Assembly (NCBI GenBank): GCA_020632995.1
Contig: JACKEN010000005.1
Coordinates: 186,001 to 250,000 of the forward strand
Reading direction: 5' to 3'
Length of the DNA: 64,000 nt
Source: Deltaproteobacteria bacterium
GTDB lineage: Bacteria > Myxococcota > Kuafuiibacteriia > Kuafuiibacteriales > Kuafuiibacteriaceae
The translations under genes were made by a program, and so were the position numbers. Positions within the stretch are counted from its first letter, which is position 1, and every line of letters starts with the position of its first letter. The notes under the pieces were generated by a model. That model was not told the DNA's origin. It worked only from the letters and a program-made list of their open reading frames with translations, and ran no database searches. Below, piece by piece: positions 40,031 through 48,639 of this stretch.

Positions 40031-41821
40031 TCAGTGGGATGAAGCCGAACCTGCGCCCTTGGGGATCCGGATGTTCTCGACCATGTGCGAGATCTCCTCG
40101 GGCGGGGGCGGCGTGAAGCGGGAGATCGTCACTGCGACCGCGAAGTTGAGCAGCATCCCGACAGTTCCGATGCCCTCGGGGGAAATGCCGAGCCAGTACT
40201 GGGCCGGGGTGCCACCCATGAACTTGAAGTAGATGATGTAGGCCATGGTGAAGGCGATGCCCACGACCATCCCGGTCACCACGCCCTCGCGGTTGGCCCG
40301 CTTGGAGAAGATGCCCAGCATGATCGCCGGGAAGAAGCTCGCCGCCGCCAGGCCGAACGCGAAGGCCACGACCTGAGCCACGAACCCTGGGGGGTTGATG
40401 CCGAAGTAGCCGGCCAGGATCACCGCCGCCGCCGCCGCGAAGCGCGCCGCCATGAGCTCACGCTTCTCGGTGATGTCCGGCATCAGGGTCCGCTTCAGGA
40501 GGTCGTGGCTGATGGAGGTGGACACCACCAGGAGGAGCCCGGCGGCGGTCGACAGCGCGGCAGCCAGGGCGCCGGCGGCCACGAGCGCGATGATCCACGC
40601 GGGGAGTCGCGCGATCTCGGGGTTGGCCAACACCATGATGTCGCGGTCGATGTAGAGCTCGTTCGCGTTGGCGCTCGGAGCGTTGGAGAGCATGCGCTGG
40701 CCGGCCGGGCCGCGATCGGCCGTGAAGGCCGGCTTGCCGTCGAAGGGCACGCCGCCGCGGTACTGCACCTTGCCGTCACCGTTCTTGTCGACCCACGCGA
40801 TGAGATCGGTGTTCTCCCACTTCTTGAACCACTCCGGGATCGACTTCTCGCCACCCGCGGAGGCGTAGGGCGTCTCGTTGACGGTCTGGATGAGGTTGGT
40901 CCGGGCGAAGGCCGCCACCGCGGGCGCGGTGGTGTAGAGGATCCCGATGAAGACCAGCGCCCACCCGGCGCTGACGCGGGCGTCCTTCACCCGGGGCACC
41001 GTGTAGAAGCGCACGATAACGTGCGGTAGCCCTGCCGTGCCCACCATCAGGGCCGCGGTGATGAAGAAGACGTCCAGCTTGCTCTTGGCGCCGCTGGTAT
41101 ATTCGGCGAACCCGAGCTCGGTGTGGAGCTGGTTCAGCTTGTCCAGCAGGTAGACGCTCGCGCCACCGTTGTCGTCCACCAGCGTGGCCCCGAAGCCGAG
41201 CTGAGGGAAGAAGTGCCCGGTGAGCATCATGGAGATGAAGATGGCCGGCACCATGTACGCGAAGATCAGGACGACGTACTGCGCCACCTGGGTGTACGTG
41301 ATGCCCTTCATGCCGCCGAGCACGGCGTAGAAGAAGACCAGCAGCATGCCGATGCCGACGCCGAGGTTGATGTCCACCTCGAGGAAGCGGCTGAACACCA
41401 CCCCCACGCCGCGCATCTGGCCCGCCACGTAGGTGAAGGACACGAAGATCGCGCAGACCACCGCCACCAGCCGGGCGGTGTGGGAGTAGTACCGGTCGCC
41501 CACGAAGTCGGGGACGGTGAACTTGCCGAACTTGCGGAGGTACGGGGCGAGGAGGAGGGCCAGCAGCACGTAGCCGCCCGTCCACCCCATCAGGTACACG
41601 CTGCCGTCATAGCCGGCGAACGAGATGAGGCCCGCCATCGAGATGAAGGACGCCGCGCTCATCCAGTCTGCCGCGGTGGCCATGCCGTTGGCGATCGGCG
41701 GGACGCCGCCGCCCGCGACGTAGAACTCCTTGGTGCTCCCGGCTCGCGACCAGATGGCGATGCCGATGTAGAGCGCGAACGTGATGCCGACGATCAGGAA
41801 GGTCCAACCTTGAACGCTCAT
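40031..41821 (-). CDS. Sodium:solute symporter, acetate/carboxylate type
   Basis: This 596-residue SLC5-family transporter has about 13 membrane segments and the 'AAADWMSAASFISMAGLIS'-like first core helix (here 'MATAADWMSAASFI'). It resembles the ActP / VC_2705 group, which works with a small DUF4212 subunit encoded just upstream. A strong GGAGGTT precedes the ATG. An external loop of about 80 residues (about 315-395) includes 'WVDKNGDGKVQYRGG', a calcium-loop-like DxNxDG motif starting at Asp345. It probably imports acetate, propionate or pyruvate with sodium. The gene lies 16 bases from the DUF4212 gene in the sigma-54-controlled operon. Confidence 0.88.
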   Translation of the reverse strand: MSVQGWTFLIVGITFALYIGIAIWSRAGSTKEFYVAGGGVPPIANGMATAADWMSAASFISMAGLISFAGYDGSVYLMGWTGGYVLLALLLAPYLRKFGKFTVPDFVGDRYYSHTARLVAVVCAIFVSFTYVAGQMRGVGVVFSRFLEVDINLGVGIGMLLVFFYAVLGGMKGITYTQVAQYVVLIFAYMVPAIFISMMLTGHFFPQLGFGATLVDDNGGASVYLLDKLNQLHTELGFAEYTSGAKSKLDVFFITAALMVGTAGLPHVIVRFYTVPRVKDARVSAGWALVFIGILYTTAPAVAAFARTNLIQTVNETPYASAGGEKSIPEWFKKWENTDLIAWVDKNGDGKVQYRGGVPFDGKPAFTADRGPAGQRMLSNAPSANANELYIDRDIMVLANPEIARLPAWIIALVAAGALAAALSTAAGLLLVVSTSISHDLLKRTLMPDITEKRELMAARFAAAAAVILAGYFGINPPGFVAQVVAFAFGLAAASFFPAIMLGIFSKRANREGVVTGMVVGIAFTMAYIIYFKFMGGTPAQYWLGISPEGIGTVGMLLNFAVAVTISRFTPPPPEEISHMVENIRIPKGAGSASSH

Positions 41822-41837
41822 GATTTCTTGAACCTCC

Positions 41838-42095
41838 TCAGTCCTCGTGGACGTCGTACTTCTGGTCCAGCTTGTTCATGAGCCAGACGTAGACGAAGAT
41901 CAGGGCGATGAAGACGTAGATGGAGCCTTGCTGGGCGAACCAGAAGCCCAGCGGGAACCCGCCCAGCTTGATGGCGTTCAGCTGCTCCACGAACAGGATC
42001 CCGGCCCCGTAGGACACCAGGAACCAGATCGTCAGCAGGATCAGGAGATACCGCAGGTTCTCCTTCCAGTAGGCGACGCGATGGTCATTGTTCAT
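41838..42095 (-). CDS. DUF4212 small subunit of sodium:solute symporter
   Basis: The 85-residue membrane protein has two hydrophobic helices ('YLLILLTIWFLVSYGAGILF' and 'IYVFIALIFVYVWLMNKL') and matches DUF4212 proteins, which are encoded next to VC_2705-type symporters and are thought to be their small subunit. Its ATG overlaps the stop of the upstream synthetase-like gene (ATGA) and has a GGGAGGA ribosome binding site. It is probably made in equal amounts with the symporter 16 bases downstream. Confidence 0.88.
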   Translation of the reverse strand: MNNDHRVAYWKENLRYLLILLTIWFLVSYGAGILFVEQLNAIKLGGFPLGFWFAQQGSIYVFIALIFVYVWLMNKLDQKYDVHED

Positions 42096-43978
42096 GAGTT
42101 CCTCCCTCGGTCATTGTTTGGTCTCGGTGATTGATCTCTCTGCGCCCAGTCGCGGAGCACCTGCCGATCCAGGCGCCCCGCGCGGGTGCGCGGAAGCTTG
42201 GGGAGCGCGGTGATGCTCCCGAGGGTCGCGATGGGGCCGATCGTGCGCCTCACCTGCTCCTTCAGGGCACCCACCAGCTCGCTCCAGGGCCCGTCCGTGT
42301 CGTCGTGCAGGGCCACGAAGGCGGTGATCGCCTGGCCCTTCAGGTCGTCCTCCACCGGCACCACGCCGGCCTCTCGCACCGCCTCGTGGGCGGCGAGGGC
42401 GCCCTCGATCTCCTCTGCCGTGATGCGGTAGCCCAGGATGTTCACCACGTCCTCGCCCGGCTCGAGGATCGTGTAGTCGCCGTCCGCGTCGCGGTGCGCG
42501 CGCACGTGGCTGTAGTGCAGGCCGGCGAAGCGCGAGCAGTAGGTCTCGCGGTAGCGCCGGTGGTCGCCGAAGACGGTGCGGGCCTGCCCGGGCCAGGGGT
42601 GGCTGAAGCACAGGAAGCCCTCCGCCTCCGAGCCCTCCTCGATCGCGCCGTCCTCGCCCACCAGCACCGGGGTGGCGCCGAAGAACGGGATGCCCACCGA
42701 GCCCGGCTTGTTGGCCTCGAGCCCGGGGAAGGCGGCCAGGAGCACGCCGCCGGTGTCGGCCTGGCTCCAGGTGTTGACCACCGGGATCCGACCTCCGCCC
42801 ACCTCGTCGCGGTACCAGCGGGCGACAGAGGGCCCCACCGGCTCCCCGAGGGTCGCGAGGACACGGACGCTGGAGAGGTCGTGGTCCCGCGCTGCCTGCG
42901 GGGCTCGCTGCATCAGGACCCGCAGCGCGGTGGGGGCGGCCATGATGGTGTGTGCGCCCAGCTCCTCCGCGGTGCGCCAGTAGCGGTCGGGGCTCGGGAC
43001 GGTCGGCTTGCCCTCGAAGATGACGGTGCTGAGGCCGTTGGCGAGCGGGCCGTAGACCGCGTATGCGTGGCCGCTCGCGCAGCTGAGCGGCACGGGGCAG
43101 AAGTGCACGTCGTCCTCGTGGGCGTCGAAGAGCAGGCGGTGGCTCAGGGCGGTGTGCAGGAGGTAGCCACCGGTCGTGTGCAACAGACCCTGCGGATGGC
43201 CGGGGGACTGGGAGGCGTAGAGGATGAAGAGCGGATCCTCGGCGCTCATCCACTCCGCCGGGCAGGTCGAGCGCTGCTTCGCCATCTCCTCGTCGAGGAA
43301 GCGGTCGCGGCCCGGCACGAGGGAGACCGGGCGCGGGGTCCGGCGCACCACCAGCACCCGCTCCACCTGGTCGAGGCCGGCGAGGGCGTCGTCCACCTGG
43401 GCCTTCTGGGCGGTGCGCTTGGTGCCCCGGAGGGCTTCGTTCGCGGTGATCACCACCCGCGCGCCGCTGTCGAGGACCCGCTCGCGCACCGCCTCGGCCG
43501 ACAGGCCAGGGAAGACCGAGACGTGGACCGCGCCGATGCGCGCGCAGGCCAGCATGGCGAAGACCGCCTCGGGGATGTCGGCCAGGTACAGCACCACCCG
43601 GTCCCCGCGGCCCACCCCGTGCGCCTTGAGCACGTTGGCCACCTGTCCTACACGGTGCTTCAGCGCGCCGTAGCTGATGCGCTCGTACTGCCCGGGGTCG
43701 TTCTTCGCCCAGATCAGCGCGGTCTTGCCGGGGCGCGTCACCGCGTGGCGGTCCACGCAGTTCACCGCCGCGTTCAGGCGCCCACCGCTGAACCAGGCCA
43801 CGTCGCCCTCCTCCAACGCCACGTCGAGGGCGCTGCTGGGGGCGTGGAACCACTCGAGGAGCTCGGCCTGGGTGAGCCAGAAGCCCTCGGGATCACGACG
43901 ACTCTCGGCGTCGAGGCGCAGCAGCTCGGCCCGCGAGAGGCGGGCGAAGGCCGACAGCGGTGATCCGGGATGGGGCAT
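42092..43978 (-). CDS. Degenerate acetyl-CoA synthetase-like protein, probable pseudoenzyme
   Basis: Over its full 628 residues this protein aligns with PrpE/Acs ('DPEGFW', 'FSGGRLNAAVNCVDRHAVTR', 'YLADIPEAVFAMLACARIGA'), but the catalytic motifs are changed. The ATP-binding loop reads 'YASQSPGHPQG' instead of YTSGTTGxPKG, the WWQTETG motif reads 'TWSQADTGG', the GD motif region reads 'SHVRAHRDADGDY', and the catalytic Lys near the C-terminus is Arg ('RTRAGRLDRQ'). It is unlikely to form acyl-adenylate and may sense or regulate. I chose ATG 43978 because a longer start at 44005 would overlap the -24/-12 promoter. The leader would be only about 7 bases and lacks a clear ribosome binding site. 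Confidence 0.8.
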   Translation of the reverse strand: MPHPGSPLSAFARLSRAELLRLDAESRRDPEGFWLTQAELLEWFHAPSSALDVALEEGDVAWFSGGRLNAAVNCVDRHAVTRPGKTALIWAKNDPGQYERISYGALKHRVGQVANVLKAHGVGRGDRVVLYLADIPEAVFAMLACARIGAVHVSVFPGLSAEAVRERVLDSGARVVITANEALRGTKRTAQKAQVDDALAGLDQVERVLVVRRTPRPVSLVPGRDRFLDEEMAKQRSTCPAEWMSAEDPLFILYASQSPGHPQGLLHTTGGYLLHTALSHRLLFDAHEDDVHFCPVPLSCASGHAYAVYGPLANGLSTVIFEGKPTVPSPDRYWRTAEELGAHTIMAAPTALRVLMQRAPQAARDHDLSSVRVLATLGEPVGPSVARWYRDEVGGGRIPVVNTWSQADTGGVLLAAFPGLEANKPGSVGIPFFGATPVLVGEDGAIEEGSEAEGFLCFSHPWPGQARTVFGDHRRYRETYCSRFAGLHYSHVRAHRDADGDYTILEPGEDVVNILGYRITAEEIEGALAAHEAVREAGVVPVEDDLKGQAITAFVALHDDTDGPWSELVGALKEQVRRTIGPIATLGSITALPKLPRTRAGRLDRQVLRDWAQRDQSPRPNNDRGRNS

Positions 43979-43996
43979 CCGTGTGACGCCGCTTAC

Positions 43997-44011
43997 GCAA
44001 GGCACGGGCCA
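43997..44011 (-). promoter_or_regulatory. Sigma-54 (-24/-12) promoter
   Basis: On the minus strand TGGCCC (44011-44006), five bases, then TTGC (44000-43997) match the TGGCAC-N5-TTGC consensus at all but one position, with the required GG-to-GC spacing. It lies directly upstream of the synthetase-like gene and downstream of the sigma-54 activator gene, predicting a start point near 43985. Confidence 0.65.
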
Positions 44012-44075
44012 ACCCGACGCCCACAGGCTCCACCATGCAAGGTGCCTTGACGCGGCGCGTTGGGCGGGAAGTTGG

Positions 44076-44090
44076 GTAACGCGTCGTTAC
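44076..44090. promoter_or_regulatory. Palindrome, possible activator binding site
   Basis: GTAACG (44076-44081) and CGTTAC (44085-44090) are exact reverse complements three bases apart, about 65-80 bases upstream of the -24 element. That is a usual distance for an NtrC-type enhancer site. Confidence 0.45.
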
Positions 44091-44118
44091 TGAAGGTGAC
44101 AGTGACGCGGGGCGTCGA

Positions 44119-45480
44119 TCAGCGCCGCGGGATGCCCAGCTTCTGGCGCCGCTCCCACAGCGCCTTCCTGCTGATGCCCAGGCGCTTGGCGAGGTCGGTC
44201 TCGCTCAGCTCGTGCTGATGCTGCAAGACGAACTGCCGGAAGTAGTCCTCGAGCGAGAGGTCGAGGGTGGTGGTCTCCTCGCCGTCCTCGCCGTCGGTGG
44301 GCGCTTCATCCAGGTGCACGTGCTCGGTCTGCAGGCGCTCCAGCCCGAGCAGCTCGACGTCGATCACCAGGTCGTCGGCCAGGATGACCGCCCGCTCGAT
44401 CGCGTTCTCCATCTCGCGCACGTTGCCTGGCCACGGGTGGGCGGCCATGGCCGCCAGGGCCTCCGGGCTGAGGCTCAGGCCGCTGCGGCCCACCTTGTGG
44501 CACGCCTTCGCGAGCAGGTGATCCGCGAGCTGAGGCAGATCCTCGGGGCGCTCGCGCAGCGGCGGCAACCGGATGTCCAGCACCCGCAGGCGGAAGTAGA
44601 GGTCCTCGCGGAACGCCCCGGCGCGCACCAGCTCGGGCAGGTCGCGGTGGGTGGCGGCGATGACCCGGACGTCCACCTTGCGGGTCTTGTTCGAACCCAC
44701 CTGCCGGACCTCGGACTCCTGGAGCACTCGGAGCAAGCGGGCCTGCGCGCTCGGGGGCAGCTCGCCCACCTCGTCGAGGAAGAGGGTGCCGCCGTGGGCG
44801 CTCTCGACCAGGCCCTCGTGATGACGCGACGCGCCAGTGAAGGCGCCCTTCTCGTGCCCGAAGAGCTCGGACTCGATCAGCCCCTCGGGGATGGCGGCGC
44901 AGTTCACCGCGACGAAGGGGGCGTCCTTGCGCCGGCTGCGGGCGTGGATCGCCCGCGCGATGAGCTCCTTGCCGGTCCCGGACTCGCCCAGGACGAGCAC
45001 GGTGGCGTCGGTGGGCGCCACCCGCTCCACCCGGTCCATGATCCTGCGCATCGCCTCGGAGGCGCCGACGATCCCATCGACGTTGAAGGTCCGCTCCACG
45101 TCGCTCCGCAGGGCGGCGTTCTGGCGGGCCATGCGGGCCTCACGGATCACGCGGTCCACGGTGATGAGGAGCTCGTCCGGATCGAAGGGCTTGGACACGT
45201 AGTCCACCGCCCCCAGCTTCATCGCCTCGACCGCGCTCTTCACGGTGGCGAAGCTGGTCATGATGATCACCGGGGTGCCGAGGGCCATACCGATGAGGTC
45301 GGTGCCCTGGGCGCCGGGGAGGCGCAGGTCGGTGATCACCAGGTCGTAGTTCAGCGGCCCCACCTCGGCCGCCTCGGCGACGGTGGCGGCCTCGGCCACC
45401 TCGTGTCCGCTCCGCACGAGGAGCCGGCGCAGCTCCGATCGGATGATCGGCTCGTCTTCCACCACCAGGATGCGGCTCAT
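44119..45480 (-). CDS. Sigma-54-dependent response regulator (NtrC family)
   Basis: The 453-residue protein has a receiver domain with phospho-Asp in 'YDLVITDLRLPG' and conserved Lys in 'GAVDYVSKPFDPDEL', then an AAA+ domain and a Fis-type helix-turn-helix. The AAA+ domain has Walker A 'LGESGTGKELIARAIH', the sigma-54-contacting 'HEKGAFTGASRHHEG' and Walker B 'GGTLFLDEVGELPP'; the DNA-binding helix-turn-helix is 'SETDLAKRLGISRKALWERR'. It should activate sigma-54 promoters when phosphorylated by the kinase whose stop overlaps its start (ATGA). The promoter and palindrome just downstream of its gene are obvious targets, so it probably drives the carboxylate uptake operon. Confidence 0.92.
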   Translation of the reverse strand: MSRILVVEDEPIIRSELRRLLVRSGHEVAEAATVAEAAEVGPLNYDLVITDLRLPGAQGTDLIGMALGTPVIIMTSFATVKSAVEAMKLGAVDYVSKPFDPDELLITVDRVIREARMARQNAALRSDVERTFNVDGIVGASEAMRRIMDRVERVAPTDATVLVLGESGTGKELIARAIHARSRRKDAPFVAVNCAAIPEGLIESELFGHEKGAFTGASRHHEGLVESAHGGTLFLDEVGELPPSAQARLLRVLQESEVRQVGSNKTRKVDVRVIAATHRDLPELVRAGAFREDLYFRLRVLDIRLPPLRERPEDLPQLADHLLAKACHKVGRSGLSLSPEALAAMAAHPWPGNVREMENAIERAVILADDLVIDVELLGLERLQTEHVHLDEAPTDGEDGEETTTLDLSLEDYFRQFVLQHQHELSETDLAKRLGISRKALWERRQKLGIPRR

Positions 45481-48395
45481 GACGCGTCCTCCGGCTGCGC
45501 GAGCAGGAAGACCTGCATCGTGCAGCCGCCACCGGGGGTGTCGTCGACCTCGACCCGGCCGCCGTGGCTCCGCACGATGCTGAACACCACCGCCAGCCCG
45601 AGGCCGGTGCCTTCACCCACCGGCTTCGTGGTGAAGAACGGATCGAAGAGGCGCGCGCGCTGGGCCTCCGTCACTCCGACGCCATGGTCGATCACATCCA
45701 CACGCACCCAACCCAGCGCCCCCTCCGACGCTCGGACCTCCACTGCCTGTCCGGCCCGCGAAGCGTCGCACGCATTGGCGAGCAGGTTCAAGAACACCTG
45801 GATCAGGCGCTGGCGGTCGCCGCGCACGCAGATGGCCGCGTCGATCTCGACGTCGCAGCGGACCTCCCGGGTGCGTCGCCCCAGCTCGAGGAGCGCTACA
45901 GCCTCGTTCACCACCTCGCGCACCGTCACCGCGTCGCGGGCCTCGCGCCCGGTCTCCGCCGCGCCGCCATCGGCCCGGCTGAAGTCCACCAGGTTGCGCA
46001 CGATGTCCTGGATCCGGTTGGCCTGGTCGATCAGCATGCCCAGGCGCTCGCTCACGTCGGCGTCCAGGCGCTCTCGTCGGAGGTTCGAGGCCACCATGAG
46101 GATGCCGGTCAGCGGGTTGCCCACCTCGTGGGCCACGCCCGCGGCGAGCTGGCCGATCGAGGCCAGGCGCTCCCGGTGGGCGAGCTGGGCCTCGAAGGCC
46201 CGCCGCACCGTGAGGTCCTCGACCACCAGCACCGAGCCGCGGGGCTCATCCGCGTCCTCCGACAGCTCGGCCCGGCCCACCCGCACCGTCTTGACGCTCC
46301 CCGCCACCGAGAGGATGAGCTCCTGAGGCTCAGGGTTGGGTGTCAACAGGGCCTGCGCCAGGGTCGGGCCCCAGGGGTCGGGGAGGGTGTCCAGGCGGTG
46401 ACCGGCGGCCTCGAGCGGGCTCACGTGGGTGAGCTGCGCCAGGTGCTGGTTCCACAGGATCACGTCGGCGCCGGGGCCCACCGCCGCCACCCCGACCGGC
46501 AGGTCGTCCAGCACCCCGCGGAAGTAGCGCCGCACCATGTCCACCCGGGCCGCGTCTCCGGAGAGCTCGGCGTCCTCCAGCCGGGCCTCGAGGAGCCGGA
46601 GGTGCCCGGTGAGGGCGGCGCGGGCGACGTCCAGATCCGGCGCCTGCCGGAGCAGGCTCCGCGCGGGCATGGGGCCGATGAGGCCGGACAGGTTGCGCTC
46701 CAGGCGCTCGGTGAGCAGCCGCAGCGCGTCGGGGCGCCGCTCGGCCCGGGTCAGCTCGAGCTCGGCCAGGGCCTGCTCCACCTCTGCCGCCGCCCCCTCC
46801 TCCCCGAGGAGCTCCGCCACGCGGGCCTCCAGCGTCGCCACGTCCTCGAAGTGGCTGATCGGGGCGGGCGAGAGCACGTCGCGCACACAGGTGGCCGCGG
46901 CGTCCCGCTCCTCGGGGCGCGGGCGGGTCATGATGGAGACGAGCGCGCAGAGCCCGCCGTTCACCAGGAGGGTGAGGCCGGTGGAGGCCACCCAGCGATC
47001 CCGCCACGCGGCGTCGATCCGCGCCGCCTGGTCCATCGTCCACTCCAGGAAGCCGTGCACGCCGAAGCGCGGGAGGATGAGGAGGATGATCCAGAGCACG
47101 ACCCCGGCGAGGAGGCCGGTCAAGACACCTTGCGCGGTGGCCCGGCGCCAGAACAGCACCCCGAACATCGCGGGGAGGAGCTGGGCCACCGCCACGAAGG
47201 ACACCAGGCCGAGCTCCACCAGGCCGCCGGTCGGCTCGAGGGTCGCGTAGGCCGCCCAGCCCGCCATGACCATGGTGCCCACCAGGGCTCGGCGGGCTCG
47301 GGTGAGGTGGGCGTGGACGTCGCCGCTGGGCCGCCAGAACGGGAGGACCAGGTGGTTGAGCATCATGCCGGCCAGGGCGAGGCTGCACACGATGACCATG
47401 GCGCTCGCGGCCGAGACCCCGCCGAGGAACGCCAGGGTGGTCAGGCCCGGTATACGGCCGGCCACCACGAGCACGTAGAGGTCGGGGTTCTGGTTCGGGG
47501 CGAGGGTCTGGCCGGCCCACAGGATGGGCACGATGCCCACGTTCATCACCAACAGCAGGGCGGGGAAGAGCCAGGTGGCGTGCAGGAACGCGCGGCTGTC
47601 GGGGCGCTCTGCGAAGGCCATGTGGAACTGACGCGGCAAGAGGAACGCGGCCGCGCCGGAGAGCACGAGCAGGGTCACCCACGGCGCCTCGCGCGTGGGT
47701 GAGTAGAGGCGGGCGAGGGCCTGGGGGTGCTCCGCAAGCCAGCTTGTCATGCCCCCAGGGCCACCGAGCACCCCGAAGTAGGCTGCCGCGCCCACCGTCA
47801 ACAGCGCGATGACCTTCACCACCGACTCCGCGGCGATGGCCATCACCAGGCCCGGGCGGGGCTCACGGATCCGGTGGTGGCGAGTGCCGAAGAGCACCGT
47901 GAACACCACCAGCAGGGCCGAGAAGCCCAGACCCAGGAGGTCGCCGGAGAGGTCGGGGACCACGTAGCGGGCCGCGTCGACCACCGCTCGGAGCTGGAGC
48001 GCGAGGTAGGGCAAGCTACCCAGCACCATGAAGCCGGTGACCAGCACGCCAGCGGCCTGGCTCTGGTAGCGAAAGGCGACCAGGTCGGCCAGGCTGGACA
48101 GCTGCAGCGTCTTCACCAGGCGCAGGAGCGGCAGCCACACCACCGGCACGAGGAGGCAGGCGAGCACCGGACCCAGGTAGATCGCGAGGAAGTTGTAGCC
48201 CTGCCGGTCCGCGAACCCGACGCTCCCGTAGAGCGTCCAGCTCGTGCCGTAGACGCCGAGGGAGAGGGCGAAGACCAGCGGGTGGCGCACCAGGCGCTGC
48301 GGCAACCGCCCGCGCTCGGTGGCCTCGGCCACCAGGAACAGGGCGCCCAGGTAGAGCAGGGTCGCGACCAGGAGCCCGGTGAGCTCAGTCGCCAT
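45477..48395 (-). CDS. SLC5 transporter-fused sensor histidine kinase (CrbS-like)
   Basis: The 972-residue protein joins an N-terminal sodium:solute-symporter-like domain (about 1-500, some 13 membrane segments, starting 'GLLVATLLYLGALFLVAEAT') to a PAS-like domain ('VLDDLPVGVAAVGPGADVIL') and a kinase core. The core has H-box 'GVAHEVGNPLTGILM' (His756), N-box 'FLNLLANACDAS', G1 'DHGVGVTEA' and G2 'GEGTGLGLAVVFSIV'. In CrbS and relatives the transporter part senses or moves acetate-like substrates and controls acetyl-CoA synthetase genes. The regulator here is NtrC-type rather than the LuxR-type CrbR. The first 11 bases overlap the end of a small membrane-protein gene. Confidence 0.9.
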   Translation of the reverse strand: MATELTGLLVATLLYLGALFLVAEATERGRLPQRLVRHPLVFALSLGVYGTSWTLYGSVGFADRQGYNFLAIYLGPVLACLLVPVVWLPLLRLVKTLQLSSLADLVAFRYQSQAAGVLVTGFMVLGSLPYLALQLRAVVDAARYVVPDLSGDLLGLGFSALLVVFTVLFGTRHHRIREPRPGLVMAIAAESVVKVIALLTVGAAAYFGVLGGPGGMTSWLAEHPQALARLYSPTREAPWVTLLVLSGAAAFLLPRQFHMAFAERPDSRAFLHATWLFPALLLVMNVGIVPILWAGQTLAPNQNPDLYVLVVAGRIPGLTTLAFLGGVSAASAMVIVCSLALAGMMLNHLVLPFWRPSGDVHAHLTRARRALVGTMVMAGWAAYATLEPTGGLVELGLVSFVAVAQLLPAMFGVLFWRRATAQGVLTGLLAGVVLWIILLILPRFGVHGFLEWTMDQAARIDAAWRDRWVASTGLTLLVNGGLCALVSIMTRPRPEERDAAATCVRDVLSPAPISHFEDVATLEARVAELLGEEGAAAEVEQALAELELTRAERRPDALRLLTERLERNLSGLIGPMPARSLLRQAPDLDVARAALTGHLRLLEARLEDAELSGDAARVDMVRRYFRGVLDDLPVGVAAVGPGADVILWNQHLAQLTHVSPLEAAGHRLDTLPDPWGPTLAQALLTPNPEPQELILSVAGSVKTVRVGRAELSEDADEPRGSVLVVEDLTVRRAFEAQLAHRERLASIGQLAAGVAHEVGNPLTGILMVASNLRRERLDADVSERLGMLIDQANRIQDIVRNLVDFSRADGGAAETGREARDAVTVREVVNEAVALLELGRRTREVRCDVEIDAAICVRGDRQRLIQVFLNLLANACDASRAGQAVEVRASEGALGWVRVDVIDHGVGVTEAQRARLFDPFFTTKPVGEGTGLGLAVVFSIVRSHGGRVEVDDTPGGGCTMQVFLLAQPEDAS

Positions 48396-48585
48396 GCCGG
48401 ATCCACTGCGAGATCAGCCAGCCCGCCATCACCACCACGCCCCCCCAGATCGCGAAGGGCGCCCACCATGGGGCGTTGTCCCGGGCCCAGAGCTCGCGCA
48501 AGGGGGTGAAGAGGATCAGCAAGGCGAGGCCGAAGCCCATGACCACCAGGTCGGTGGCGTGGTCCTGGCCCCTCGGGTCGGGCAT
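48385..48585 (-). CDS. Small two-helix membrane protein
   Basis: The 66-residue protein has two hydrophobic helices ('LVVMGFGLALLILFTPL' and 'FAIWGGVVVMAGWLISQWI') with a short Trp-rich turn between. It overlaps the kinase start by 11 bases on the same strand, so the two are translationally coupled. By analogy with DUF4212 beside the symporter, it may be a small partner of the kinase's transporter domain, but I do not recognise the family. Confidence 0.7.
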   Translation of the reverse strand: MPDPRGQDHATDLVVMGFGLALLILFTPLRELWARDNAPWWAPFAIWGGVVVMAGWLISQWIRHGD

Positions 48586-48639
48586 CGCGGGGGCAGCCTA
48601 CACCACCCCGGGCCCGCGGGAAGCACCCGGCGGTTCGGT

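Noticed and set aside
43979..44005. A longer GTG start for the degenerate synthetase
   Set aside because: It would place the start codon inside the -24/-12 promoter; the ATG at 43978 is preferred.
44038..44049. CAAGG-TG-CCTTG and the nearby GGCACC-TTGCA as a second sigma-54 promoter or terminator
   Set aside because: The spacing between the GG and GC elements is wrong for sigma-54 and the five-base stem is too weak to call.
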